64,000 nucleotides of DNA, taken from JADLHS01 sp964594985. GTDB lineage: Bacteria > Verrucomicrobiota > Verrucomicrobiia > Limisphaerales > JADLHS01. Location: contig CAZQNQ010000017.1 of the NCBI GenBank assembly GCA_964594985.1, forward strand, positions 1 to 64,000, given 5' to 3'. Positions 34,229-42,721 of the stretch are shown piece by piece. The notes below the pieces were generated by a model. The model searched no databases. It was given only the letters and a program-made list of their open reading frames with translations, and was not told where the DNA came from. Each line of letters starts with the position of its first letter. Positions within the stretch are counted from its first letter, which is position 1. Position numbers and translations under genes: made by a program.

Positions 34229-34618
34229 ATGATTGATCCGATTGCAGACATGTTGACCCGCATCCGCAATGCGTCCCGCGCGCTGTTGCCGACGGTGGCG
34301 ATCCCGCATTCCAAGATGAAGGAAAGCCTCGCGAAGATCCTCAAGGCCGAGGGTTATGTGGCGGAAGTGGTCGTGGAAGGTGCGACCCCCAAGAAGGCGA
34401 TCAAGTTGCGCCTGAAGTATGAAGGCAAAAAGGGTGTGATCGAAGGGATCAAGCGCATCAGCTCGCCGGGTCTGCGTAATTATGTCGGCGCGACCGAAAT
34501 CCCCCGCGTGCGCGGTGGGCTCGGGGTGGCGGTGGTTTCCACCTCGGAAGGTGTGATGACCGGCCAGGAAGCGCGCAAAAAGAACATCGGCGGAGAATTG
34601 CTCTGCTACGTCTGGTAA
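34229..34618 (+). CDS. rpsH: 30S ribosomal protein S8
   Basis: 129 residues: DPIADMLTRIRNASRA start and the C-terminal rRNA-binding VVSTSEGVMTGQEARKKNIGGELLCYVW. In E. coli S8 also represses this operon by binding its mRNA; no matching hairpin was searched for here. GAGAG lies just upstream of its start. Confidence 0.98.
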   Translation: MIDPIADMLTRIRNASRALLPTVAIPHSKMKESLAKILKAEGYVAEVVVEGATPKKAIKLRLKYEGKKGVIEGIKRISSPGLRNYVGATEIPRVRGGLGVAVVSTSEGVMTGQEARKKNIGGELLCYVW

Positions 34619-34628
34619 GGACTGATTT

Positions 34629-35165
34629 ATGTCGCGTATTGGAAAACTACCGATTGCCATCCCGGCCAAAGTCAAGGTCGAGGTCAAAGGGCAGAAAATT
34701 CATGTCGAAGGCCCGAAGGGCAAGCTCGACTGGGAATTGCCGCAACGTACCAGCTTGAAGGTCGAGGGCGACAAGGTCGTCGTCAGCCGCGCGGGTGAAG
34801 ATGCGCAAGCCAAGGCGCTGCATGGTTTGAGCCGCGCGCTCGTGAACAACATGGTCAAGGGCGTCTCGGACGGCTTCGTCAAGAAGCTCGAGATCCAGGG
34901 CGTCGGTTTCAAGGCCGCCGTCACCGGCAAGGTCGTGAATCTGAGCCTCGGTTTCTCGCATCCGGTCAACTACGCCATCCCTGATCAGATCAAGGTCACG
35001 GTGGAAGAAAACACCAAGCTGACCATCGAAGGTCCGGACAAGATGTTGGTCGGCAAAGTGGCCTCCGAAATCCGCGCTTATTACCCGCCGGAGCCGTACA
35101 AAGGCAAGGGCGTGCGTTATGCGGGCGAACACGTCCAGCGCAAGGAAGGCAAGACCGTTCAGTAA
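34629..35165 (+). CDS. rplF: 50S ribosomal protein L6
   Basis: 178 residues with two similar halves. The conserved end PEPYKGKGVRYAGEHVQRKEGK is present. It lies near the factor-binding site of the 50S. Confidence 0.98.
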   Translation: MSRIGKLPIAIPAKVKVEVKGQKIHVEGPKGKLDWELPQRTSLKVEGDKVVVSRAGEDAQAKALHGLSRALVNNMVKGVSDGFVKKLEIQGVGFKAAVTGKVVNLSLGFSHPVNYAIPDQIKVTVEENTKLTIEGPDKMLVGKVASEIRAYYPPEPYKGKGVRYAGEHVQRKEGKTVQ

Positions 35166-35208
35166 TAATTGATTTAACCGCCCCGGCCAAATCCGTGGCT
35201 CCAAGAAC

Positions 35209-35571
35209 ATGCAAACGCAAAAGAAACAACGTCTCCAGCAACTGCGCCACTGGCGGGTGCGGAAAAAAGTCAGTGGCACCAGCGCCCGGCCGCGCATGAG
35301 TGTGTGCTTCACCGGCGCGCATATCTACGTGCAGATCATTGACGACACCGTCGGCAAGACGCTCGTTTCCGCCTCGACCCGCAGCAAGGCGTTGAAAGGC
35401 CAGAAGCTCGCGGCCAATGCGGCCAGCGCCAAGACCATTGGCGATGCGGCGGCGAAGGCGGCGATTGAAAAGGGTATCAAGGCGGTTGTGTTCGATCGCG
35501 GCGGTGCCCGTTATCACGGCAAGGTCAAGGCGCTCGCGGATGCGGCGCGCGAGGCCGGTCTCCAGTTCTAA
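35209..35571 (+). CDS. rplR: 50S ribosomal protein L18
   Basis: 120 residues. Core RMSVCFTGAHIYVQIIDDTVGKTLVSAST and the end VVFDRGGARYHGKVKALADAAREAGLQF are typical. It binds 5S rRNA. A 43-bp gap before it is larger than most in the operon. Confidence 0.97.
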   Translation: MQTQKKQRLQQLRHWRVRKKVSGTSARPRMSVCFTGAHIYVQIIDDTVGKTLVSASTRSKALKGQKLAANAASAKTIGDAAAKAAIEKGIKAVVFDRGGARYHGKVKALADAAREAGLQF

Positions 35572-35577
35572 TTTGTT

Positions 35578-36282
35578 ATGTCAAACGACTCCGGAACAGA
35601 AATCAAAAAAGAAGGTGCTGGCAGTCCAGCCCCTGAAGCCAGCGCTGCTCCCGCTCCTACGCCCCGCTTTGGCGGCGGCGGTGGCGGTCGCGGTGGTCGC
35701 TTCGGCGGTCAACGCGGTGGCGGCGGCGGCGGACGTGGCCGTCGCTCGGACTCGCCTGACTCGGGTTTCGACGGGCAGGGCGGCGAAGAACTCACCGAGA
35801 AGGTGGTGTTCATCAACCGCTCATCCAAGGTGGTGAAGGGCGGTCGCCGTTTCAAATTCAGCGCGCTGGTTGTCGTGGGTGACAAGAAGGGTCGCGTGGG
35901 TCTGGGCCTCGGCAAGGCGACGGAAGTTTCGGATGCCATCCGTCGTGGTGGTGAAGACGCCCGCCGGCAGATGAAGTTCGTGTCCTTGAAGGATGCGACG
36001 ATTCCGCACGAAATCTTTTCGGAGTTTGATGGCGCACGCATCCTGTTGCGTCCCGCCTCGCCCGGTACCGGCATCATCGCGGGCAAGACGGTCCGCGCGG
36101 TGTTGGAATCCGCCGGCGTGCGGGACATCCTCACGAAATCGCTCGGTTCGAAGAACGCGGCCAACGTGGTGAAGGCGACGTTGAACGGTTTGTTGAAGCT
36201 CCGCACGCGCGAAGCCATTTTCAAGAGCCGCGGTTTGGAAATCAAAAAGGTGGCGGCCCCGGTCGCTCCGACAGCCAGCTAA
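35578..36282 (+). CDS. rpsE: 30S ribosomal protein S5 with RG-rich N-terminal extension
   Basis: 234 residues; bacterial S5 is usually about 165. The core from about residue 70 has ELTEKVVFINRSSKVVKGGRRFKFSALVVVGD and the conserved AKTLGSKNA-like region (TKSLGSKNAANVVKA). The first 70 residues are a Pro/Ala stretch followed by Gly/Arg repeats (FGGGGGGRGGRFGG). RGG-type segments bind RNA without fixed structure, so the tail may reach extra rRNA or mRNA at the entry channel. That role is inference. Confidence 0.96.
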   Translation: MSNDSGTEIKKEGAGSPAPEASAAPAPTPRFGGGGGGRGGRFGGQRGGGGGGRGRRSDSPDSGFDGQGGEELTEKVVFINRSSKVVKGGRRFKFSALVVVGDKKGRVGLGLGKATEVSDAIRRGGEDARRQMKFVSLKDATIPHEIFSEFDGARILLRPASPGTGIIAGKTVRAVLESAGVRDILTKSLGSKNAANVVKATLNGLLKLRTREAIFKSRGLEIKKVAAPVAPTAS

Positions 36283-36288
36283 TTTTTT

Positions 36289-36765
36289 ATGCGTTTACAC
36301 GATCTTAAACCTCGTCCCGGCGCGAAGCATCGGCGCAAGCGGCTCGGCCAGGGTGAATCCAGCGGTCGCGGCAAGACGGCCGGGCGCGGTGGCAAAGGCC
36401 AGACCGCGCGGTCCGGCAGCTCCATCCGCATCGGTTTCGAAGGCGGTCAGATGCCGCTCATCCGGCGCATCCCGAAGCGCGGTTTCAACAACGTCCGCTT
36501 TGGCACCCGCTACATCCCCGTCAACCTTGAATCGTTGAATGCGTTCGACGAAGGGGCGCGGGTGGACGAAGCGGTGTTGCGCAAGGCGGGTCTGATCAAT
36601 GGCCGGGGCGATGGCGTCAAAGTCCTCGGCGACGGTGATCTCGCCAAGAAATTGACGGTGGTGGCTCATGCGTTCAGCGCTGCGGCGAAGACCAAGATTG
36701 AAGGCAAGGGCGGCAAATGTGAATTAGTGGTCAAAGCGGCGAAAGCTCCCGCGACCAAGGGTTAA
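36289..36765 (+). CDS. rplO: 50S ribosomal protein L15
   Basis: 158 residues. Gly-rich N-terminus (KRLGQGESSGRGKTAGRGGKGQ), then the RIPKRGFNN motif and the C-terminal fold. It follows rpsE by 6 bp, so rpmD (L30), often located between them, is missing here. Confidence 0.97.
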   Translation: MRLHDLKPRPGAKHRRKRLGQGESSGRGKTAGRGGKGQTARSGSSIRIGFEGGQMPLIRRIPKRGFNNVRFGTRYIPVNLESLNAFDEGARVDEAVLRKAGLINGRGDGVKVLGDGDLAKKLTVVAHAFSAAAKTKIEGKGGKCELVVKAAKAPATKG

Positions 36766-36783
36766 TCAGCGGGGCATTCAACC

Positions 36784-38166
36784 ATGTTCGGCAACCTCAT
36801 CCAGACCTTCACCAACTGCTTCAAGATTCCGGAACTGAAGTCCCGGATTTTCTTTACCGTCTTGTTGCTGGCGATTGCGCGCTTGATCGCGTACGTGCAT
36901 GTCCCGGGTTTGAACACCGATGCGCTGAACAAGTTTTTTGAGGACGCTTCGGCGAAGACCGGGGTGTTGGGGATGTACAATCTCTTCACCGGCGACGCGA
37001 TGAGTCACGGCGCGGTCGGGGCGTTGGGCATCATGCCTTACATCAGCGCGACGATCATCATTCAATTGCTGACGGCGGTGGTGCCGACGTTGAGCAAGGC
37101 GGCGCGGGAAGAGGGCGGTCGCGCCAAGATCATCCAATACGGTCGCTATCTGACGGTGGCTTTGTGTTTGGTGCAAGGAACGTTCATGGCCTTGAGCTGG
37201 GAAAACCCGACGTCGCTATTTGGTTCGGGTTGGGCGTATGGCGATTTGGTGCTGAACAAGGAATACATCTGGTGGTATCGCATCCAAACGGTGCTGCTGC
37301 TGACCACCGGCACGATGCTGTTGATGTGGCTGGGCGAACAGATCACCGAGCGCGGTATTGGCAATGGGGTTTCCCTGATCATCACGATCGGCATCGTGGC
37401 CAGCCTCCCGCAGGCCGTCGGCCAGATGCGCGAAATGTTCTGGCCCGGTGAAGGCATTGAACGTGAGCACGGGTTGGTGGAAGCGGTGGTCATGGTGTTG
37501 ATGATCGTGTTGGTGATCGCGGTGGTGATCGCGGTGACCCAGGCGCAGCGGAAAATTCCGGTCCAATACGCGCAGCGCGCGGTGGGGCGCAAGATTTACG
37601 CGGGCCAGTCCTCGTTCATGCCGTTGCGCGTCAATTATGCGGGCGTGATGCCGGTCATCTTCGCCTCGGCAATCCTGATGTTCCCGCAAAAGCTGTTCTC
37701 GATGATTGGAGCGCGGTTTGGGGTCAAGTTTTTCAACGATCTCGCTTACCATCTGAACTATGGCTCGGTGTTCTACCTGCTCCTGTTCGGTCTGATGATT
37801 TTGTTCTTCTCGTATTTCTGGGTGGCGACCCAGTTCAACGAGATCCAGATCGCGGACGATCTGAAGAAGAACGGCGGTTACATTCCGGGCGTGCGTCCGG
37901 GCCAGCCGACGAGTGATTACCTGCACAACACGATGAGCCGCATCACGCTGGCGGGCGCGATTTTTCTGACGGCCATTGCGGTTTTGCCGATCATCCTACA
38001 GGACAAGATGAAGATTCCGCCGGCGGTCGCGCACTTTTTTGGCGGCACCAGCATGTTGATCACGGTTGGCGTGATGCTCGACACGATGCGGCAGATTGAA
38101 TCGCATCTGTTGATGCGCCATTACGACGGCTTCCTCAAGAAGGGGAAGATCAAAGGCCGGCTCTAA
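36784..38166 (+). CDS. secY: Preprotein translocase subunit SecY
   Basis: 460 residues with ten membrane segments expected. The plug and early motifs ITATIIIQLLT-like (YISATIIIQLLTAVVP), the ERGIGNGVSLII loop and the late VRPGQPTSDYLHNTMSRITLAGA are typical. It forms the channel for Sec export and membrane insertion. A TTAATC palindrome lies between it and map. Confidence 0.98.
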   Translation: MFGNLIQTFTNCFKIPELKSRIFFTVLLLAIARLIAYVHVPGLNTDALNKFFEDASAKTGVLGMYNLFTGDAMSHGAVGALGIMPYISATIIIQLLTAVVPTLSKAAREEGGRAKIIQYGRYLTVALCLVQGTFMALSWENPTSLFGSGWAYGDLVLNKEYIWWYRIQTVLLLTTGTMLLMWLGEQITERGIGNGVSLIITIGIVASLPQAVGQMREMFWPGEGIEREHGLVEAVVMVLMIVLVIAVVIAVTQAQRKIPVQYAQRAVGRKIYAGQSSFMPLRVNYAGVMPVIFASAILMFPQKLFSMIGARFGVKFFNDLAYHLNYGSVFYLLLFGLMILFFSYFWVATQFNEIQIADDLKKNGGYIPGVRPGQPTSDYLHNTMSRITLAGAIFLTAIAVLPIILQDKMKIPPAVAHFFGGTSMLITVGVMLDTMRQIESHLLMRHYDGFLKKGKIKGRL

Positions 38167-38176
38167 ACCAGTTCCT

Positions 38177-38247
38177 TCTTAATCTTAATCGTAATCTTAA
38201 TTTTTTTCTGACGGAGATTAAGATTAAGAAAAAGATTAAGATTAAGA
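38177..38247. repeat. TTAATC-hexamer palindrome inside the ribosomal operon
   Basis: CTTAATCTTAATCGTAATC faces GATTAAGATTAAGAAAAAG across a short loop, 10 bp after secY and 10 bp before map. It is the core of the 143-bp elements at 3759 and 50660 without their GC-rich arms. In RNA it would be a long AU-rich hairpin and could alter expression of the genes downstream. Confidence 0.85.
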
Positions 38248-38256
38248 CGAAAAACC

Positions 38257-39030
38257 ATGAGCCTCATCAAGAGCGAACGCGAAATTGAGATCATGCGTGT
38301 CGCGGGGGCGCTGGTGGCGGAAGTGTTGGACGAGGTGACGGCGTTCATTCGCCCGGGAGTGACGACGCGGCAGGTGGATGAATTTGCCGGGGAAGCCATG
38401 AAGAAGCGCGGCTGCAAAAGCGCGTTCCTCGGCTACCGGAAATATCCGTGTCAGACGTGTTTGTCGGTCAACGATGAAGTCGTTCACGGGTTGGCCAACG
38501 AGCGCGTGTTGCGCTTTGGCGACATCGTCAGCATTGATTGCGGGGTGCGCTACGATGGTTACATCGGCGATACGGCGACAACGGTCGCGGTCGGCGGCTG
38601 CGGGGTGGCGGCACAGCGGTTGATGGATGTGACGCAGCAGGCGTTGTTCAAAGGCATCGCCCAAGCGGTGGCCGGGAATCGCGTGACGGATATTTCGCGC
38701 GCGGTGCAGAATTTTGTTGAGGGTAATGGATTTAGCGTGGTGCGGGAATTCGTCGGGCACGGGGTTGGGCGCTCGGTTCATGAAGAGCCGCAAGTGCCTA
38801 ATTTCGTGGATGCTGGCAGCAACCAGAAATTGAAGCCCGGCATGACGATCGCCATCGAACCGATGGTGAATGCGGGTCGCCCCGAAGTGAAAATCTTGAA
38901 AGACGGCTGGACAGTAGTGACGCAAGATGGTTCACTCTCGGCCCATTTTGAGCATACCGTGCTGATCACGGAAGGTGCGCCGGAGATTTTGACATGCGTG
39001 AAGATGCCTTCCGGGTTGAAGGCCGCGTGA
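38257..39030 (+). CDS. map: Methionine aminopeptidase type I
   Basis: 257 residues. Metal ligands lie in SIDCGVRYDGYIGDTATT (Asp pair), EFVGHGVGRSVHEEPQVPN (His), IAIEPMVN (Glu) and SAHFEHTVLI (Glu). It removes the first methionine from new proteins. Its last 37 bp overlap the start of infA in another frame. adk, common between secY and map, is not present. Confidence 0.97.
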   Translation: MSLIKSEREIEIMRVAGALVAEVLDEVTAFIRPGVTTRQVDEFAGEAMKKRGCKSAFLGYRKYPCQTCLSVNDEVVHGLANERVLRFGDIVSIDCGVRYDGYIGDTATTVAVGGCGVAAQRLMDVTQQALFKGIAQAVAGNRVTDISRAVQNFVEGNGFSVVREFVGHGVGRSVHEEPQVPNFVDAGSNQKLKPGMTIAIEPMVNAGRPEVKILKDGWTVVTQDGSLSAHFEHTVLITEGAPEILTCVKMPSGLKAA

Positions 39031-39215
39031 TTGAGGCGCTGCCGAACGGCACGTTTCGCGTGGCACTGGCCAATGGCCATCGGTTGCTGGCGTTTACGAC
39101 CAGCCGCACGCGGCAGGAATTTGCCGGCGCGAAGCCGGGAGACAAAGTGAAGTTGCAACTGACGCCGTTTGATCTGGCAACGGGCCGGTTGGTGGCGGAA
39201 AAGAAAACGATTTAA
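38994..39215 (+). CDS. infA: Translation initiation factor IF-1
   Basis: 73 residues, an OB fold (MREDAFRVEGRVIEALPNGTFRVALANGHRLLAF…PGDKVKLQLTPFDLATGRL). The start at 38994, inside map, is supported because family similarity runs right to the first residues. It blocks the A site during initiation. Coupled to map by a 37-bp overlap. Confidence 0.95.
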   Translation: MREDAFRVEGRVIEALPNGTFRVALANGHRLLAFTTSRTRQEFAGAKPGDKVKLQLTPFDLATGRLVAEKKTI

Positions 39216-39216
39216 C

Positions 39217-39330
39217 ATGAAAGTTCGAGCCTCGGTAAAAAAGCTGTGCGAGCACTGCAAAATTGTGCGTCGCCGTGGCGTGTTGCGTGTGATCTGCACG
39301 AACAAGCGTCATAAACAACGTCAAGGTTAA
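39217..39330 (+). CDS. rpmJ: 50S ribosomal protein L36
   Basis: 37 residues, MKVRASVKKLCEHCKIVRRR…ICTNKRHKQRQG, with the Cys-Cys-Cys-His zinc set of the C+ form. It begins 1 bp after the infA stop codon. Confidence 0.96.
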   Translation: MKVRASVKKLCEHCKIVRRRGVLRVICTNKRHKQRQG

Positions 39331-39337
39331 TCAATTT

Positions 39338-39733
39338 ATGGCACGCATCATTGGTGTAGAAATTCCGCCGAACAAGCGCATTGATATCGCGCTCCGTTAC
39401 ATCTACGGCATCGGCCCGGTCAACGCCGTCGAGATTCTCGAACGCGCCAACATTGACCCGTCCATCCGCGCGAAGGACCTCACCGAAGCGCAGTTGTCCC
39501 AGATCGTTCACGCGATCCAGGACGGCAAGTATGTGATCGAAGGCGATCTGCGCCGCGAACTCGGTTTGAACCTCAAGCGGTTGCAGGCCATCAAGTGCTA
39601 TCGTGGCGTCCGCCACCTGCGCAGCCTGCCGGTGCGCGGGCAACGGACCCAGACCAACGCCCGCACCCGCAAAGGTCCGCGCCGGACGGTCGGTGTGCAG
39701 CGTAACCCGAATGCCAAGACCGGCATTCACTAA
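39338..39733 (+). CDS. rpsM: 30S ribosomal protein S13
   Basis: 131 residues: RIIGVEIPPNKRIDIALRYIYGIG, then CYRGVRHLRSLPVRGQRTQTNARTRKGPR. It contacts the P-site tRNA and forms bridges to the 50S. Normal length with a few extra C-terminal residues. Confidence 0.98.
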   Translation: MARIIGVEIPPNKRIDIALRYIYGIGPVNAVEILERANIDPSIRAKDLTEAQLSQIVHAIQDGKYVIEGDLRRELGLNLKRLQAIKCYRGVRHLRSLPVRGQRTQTNARTRKGPRRTVGVQRNPNAKTGIH

Positions 39734-39746
39734 GAACTGAATTTGT

Positions 39747-40337
39747 ATGGCTGAAGAGATCAAGAAAAAAGCCGCTCCCGCGAAGGAAGCGAAGCCCGAA
39801 GCCGCCGCGGAAAAACCCGCCAAGGCCGCTGACGAAACCAAGCCCAAGAAGGGCGCTGCCGCTGCTCCTGCTGCTGAAGCCGCCAAGGTTGACGCGACGG
39901 GCGCTCCGGTGGTTGCTGCGCCGACTGCGGCTGAACTGCTTGGTGAGGACGCAAACGCCAAGAAGATCGTCAAGGCGAAGCACGCCAAGAACATCACCGT
40001 CGGCATTGCGAACATTTCTGCGACGTTCAACAACACGCAGGTGACGATCACCGACATGCACGGCAACCTCATCGGTTGGTCTGCGGCTGGTCGGGTGGGC
40101 TTCAAAGGTTCGCGCAAGAGCACGGCCTACGCGGCGCAGATGGTCGCGCAGGATGCCGCCCGTCAGGCGATGGCGCACGGCATGAAGGAAGTTGAAATCC
40201 GCGTCAAAGGTCCGGGCTCCGGTCGCGAATCCGCGATCCGCGCCTTGCAGGCGATTGGTCTGGAAATCAGCACGATCAAGGATGTGACGCCCGTGCCACA
40301 CAACGGCTGCCGTCCGCGCAAAAAGCGCCGCGTGTAA
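39747..40337 (+). CDS. rpsK: 30S ribosomal protein S11 with long Ala/Lys N-terminal extension
   Basis: 196 residues, against about 129 in most bacteria. The core starts near residue 72 (KHAKNITVGIANISATFNNT) and ends PHNGCRPRKKRRV as expected. The first 70 residues are an Ala, Lys, Glu and Pro-rich segment (KKKAAPAKEAKPEAAAEKPA), low in complexity and probably disordered. It lies in the platform near the mRNA exit. Confidence 0.96.
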   Translation: MAEEIKKKAAPAKEAKPEAAAEKPAKAADETKPKKGAAAAPAAEAAKVDATGAPVVAAPTAAELLGEDANAKKIVKAKHAKNITVGIANISATFNNTQVTITDMHGNLIGWSAAGRVGFKGSRKSTAYAAQMVAQDAARQAMAHGMKEVEIRVKGPGSGRESAIRALQAIGLEISTIKDVTPVPHNGCRPRKKRRV

Positions 40338-40373
40338 AATCGTCAATCATCAATCGTCAATCATAAATTTCTT

Positions 40374-40982
40374 ATGGCTCGTTACAAAGGTCCCCGCGTT
40401 CGCATCAGCCGCCGTTTCGGTGTTCCGATTTTTGGCCCGTCCAAGTATCTCGAACGCCGCAATTATCCGCCCGGCGTCCATGGTCCGAAGTCCCGCCGCA
40501 AGCTCACCGATTACGGCATGGGCCTGGTCGAGAAGCAGAAGCTCCGTTACTACTACGGCCTGCTCGAACGTCAGTTCCGTGGCGTTTACGAAAAGGCGCT
40601 CAAGCGCCGTGGTGTCACCGGTGAGCAGATGCTCCAGATTCTCGAGACCCGTCTCGACAACGTCGTGTTCCATCTCGGCTTTGGCACCACACGGGCCGCC
40701 GCCCGCCAGATGGTGGCCCACGGTCACATCACCGTGAATGGCCGCAAGGTCAGCATCCCGTCCTACGCCCTCAAGGTGAACGATGTGATCGTGGCCAAGG
40801 ACACCACCGTCTCGCGCCAGATGGCGACGAAGGCTTTGGAATTGTCCACCAGCCGCGCCGTTCCGGACTGGCTCTCCTTGAGCAAGGACGAGTTCAAGGG
40901 TGTCGTGATGCGCATCCCGACCCGTGATGAGATCAATCCCATCGCGAACGAACAAGCGGTCGTTGAATTTTATTCCCGTTAA
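40374..40982 (+). CDS. rpsD: 30S ribosomal protein S4
   Basis: 202 residues with an S4 domain (RLDNVVFHLGFGTTRAAARQMVAHGHITVNGRKV). N-terminal Cys ligands for zinc are absent, so this is the zinc-free form. It nucleates 30S assembly. Preceded by a 36-bp gap. Confidence 0.98.
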   Translation: MARYKGPRVRISRRFGVPIFGPSKYLERRNYPPGVHGPKSRRKLTDYGMGLVEKQKLRYYYGLLERQFRGVYEKALKRRGVTGEQMLQILETRLDNVVFHLGFGTTRAAARQMVAHGHITVNGRKVSIPSYALKVNDVIVAKDTTVSRQMATKALELSTSRAVPDWLSLSKDEFKGVVMRIPTRDEINPIANEQAVVEFYSR

Positions 40983-41093
40983 TAACCAATCGTTCCGCTG
41001 CTGCGGAACTCTGTAAAAAAGACAATTATACGGACGGCCCGGCTGCCGGGAATAGCAGTCGTGTCGTCAGATTAAAATTGTTGAAAGGAAACC

Positions 41094-42107
41094 ATGCCAG
41101 TACGTCTCGGTAGATTTGAAATGCCCAAGCGGTTGACCAAGGAAGAGTCAACGGCCACTGATACCTATGCCAAGTTCGTGGCGGAACCGTTTGAAACCGG
41201 TTACGGCCACACCATCGGCAACTCCCTGCGCCGCGTGCTCCTCAGCTCGCTCGAAGGCGCGGCCATCACCTCCATCAAGGTGGACGGCGCGATGCACGAA
41301 TTCGCGGCCATCGAAGGCGTGGTGGAAGATGTCACCGACATCGTGCTCAATCTCAAGAAGGTCAAGTTCAAGGCGCACACGCGCGATGAACAGGTCCTCC
41401 TGCTCTCGGCCAACAAGGAAGGCGTGGTCACTGCCGGCGACATCCAGTTGAACCAGAACATCGAACTCGTCAATCCCGACCAGCACATCTGCACGCTCGA
41501 CAAGAAGAAGAAGTTTGAGATGGAGCTGACCGTGAAGATTGGTCGCGGTTTCCTGACGGGCGACGAGAACAAAAAGTCCGGTCAGGCCATCGGCGTGATT
41601 GCGATTGATTCGATTTTCTCCCCGGTCACGAAAGTCCGTTATGCCGTGGAAGCGGCGCGCGTCGGCAACCGTACCGACTACGACCGTCTGGTGCTCGAAC
41701 TCTGGACCGACGGCCGCATCACGCCCGATGACGCTTTGACCCAGTCCTCCGCCATTCTCGCGCATCACCTCGACGTGTTCGTCGGTTACGACAAGAACGC
41801 CATCGAGTTCGAGGAGACGGTGGACAAGCAGGACGATGAGAAGATGAAGATGAAGAAGCTTCTCAACATGTCCGTGAACGAAATCGAGTTGAGCGTTCGC
41901 GCCGCGAACTGCTTGAACAACGCCAACATCACCACGGTCGGTCAGTTGGCGATGAAGAGCGAATCCGAGATGCTCAAGTACCGCAACTTCGGCAAGAAGT
42001 CGTTGAACGAGATCAAGGACAAGTTGACCGCCCTCGGCCTCTCGCTCGGCATGACGTTCGAGTCCGGATTGATTGACGGGCCGAAAGAAGAACTCAAAGC
42101 GCTGTAA
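41094..42107 (+). CDS. rpoA: DNA-directed RNA polymerase subunit alpha
   Basis: 337 residues. N-terminal dimer domain (FVAEPFETGYGHTIGNSLRRVLLSSLEGAAI) and C-terminal domain (ELSVRAANCLNNANITTVGQLAMKSESEMLKYRNFGKKSLNEI). AAAGGA before its start is a rare clear ribosome-binding site in this operon; 111 bp separate it from rpsD. Confidence 0.98.
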   Translation: MPVRLGRFEMPKRLTKEESTATDTYAKFVAEPFETGYGHTIGNSLRRVLLSSLEGAAITSIKVDGAMHEFAAIEGVVEDVTDIVLNLKKVKFKAHTRDEQVLLLSANKEGVVTAGDIQLNQNIELVNPDQHICTLDKKKKFEMELTVKIGRGFLTGDENKKSGQAIGVIAIDSIFSPVTKVRYAVEAARVGNRTDYDRLVLELWTDGRITPDDALTQSSAILAHHLDVFVGYDKNAIEFEETVDKQDDEKMKMKKLLNMSVNEIELSVRAANCLNNANITTVGQLAMKSESEMLKYRNFGKKSLNEIKDKLTALGLSLGMTFESGLIDGPKEELKAL

Positions 42108-42110
42108 TTT

Positions 42111-42587
42111 ATGCGACACCTTAAGAGAACCGCCAAGTTGGGCCGCCAGTTTGAGCACCGCAATGCGATGCTCTCCAACATGGTTTGCAGTCTGATCAAG
42201 CACAAGCGGATCACCACCACCCTCGCCAAGGCCAAGGCCGCGCGTTCCGTGGCGGAGAAGATCGTGACGCTCGGCAAGAAGGGCACGCTGCAAGCCCGCC
42301 GCCTGGCCAGCGCCAAGCTGCACACGCATGGTCCGACGGTCCAGTTGACCAAGGCGGAAAAGCAAAAATGGCGTGCCGAGGAGGATGTCATCCGCATCTT
42401 GTTCGAAGACATCGCGCCGGCGTTCAAAGGCCGCGTGGGGGGCTACACCCGCATCATCAAGCTGGAACAGCGTCCGGGTGATTCCGCCCAGAAGGCCATT
42501 CTGGAATGGGTGGACGAAGTGGTTGCCGCCGCTCCTGCTCCTGAAGCCAAGGCTGAAGGTAAGAAAGAAGTTGCCGCCGCGAAGTAA
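42111..42587 (+). CDS. rplQ: 50S ribosomal protein L17
   Basis: 158 residues. Core MRHLKRTAKLGRQFEHRNAMLSNM and GGYTRIIKLEQRPGDSAQKA; a lysine/alanine tail of about 25 residues is added. It starts 3 bp after rpoA and ends the operon, followed by a terminator. Confidence 0.97.
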   Translation: MRHLKRTAKLGRQFEHRNAMLSNMVCSLIKHKRITTTLAKAKAARSVAEKIVTLGKKGTLQARRLASAKLHTHGPTVQLTKAEKQKWRAEEDVIRILFEDIAPAFKGRVGGYTRIIKLEQRPGDSAQKAILEWVDEVVAAAPAPEAKAEGKKEVAAAK

Positions 42588-42608
42588 TCCGCAATCTGAT
42601 TTAAGTCC

Positions 42609-42637
42609 AAGCCCGCTCGTAAGAGCGGGCTTTTTTT
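42609..42637 (+). terminator. Rho-independent terminator of the ribosomal operon
   Basis: AAGCCCGCTC and GAGCGGGCTT pair across GTAA and run into TTTTTTT. Confidence 0.95.
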
Positions 42638-42721
42638 CTTTGTCACGTCCCGGATTGTTTCCGAAATGTCCTGCGGTTTGGCTTGTCATTTCGGCTGCGG
42701 CTTTGTTCCCTGTCAGTCGCT

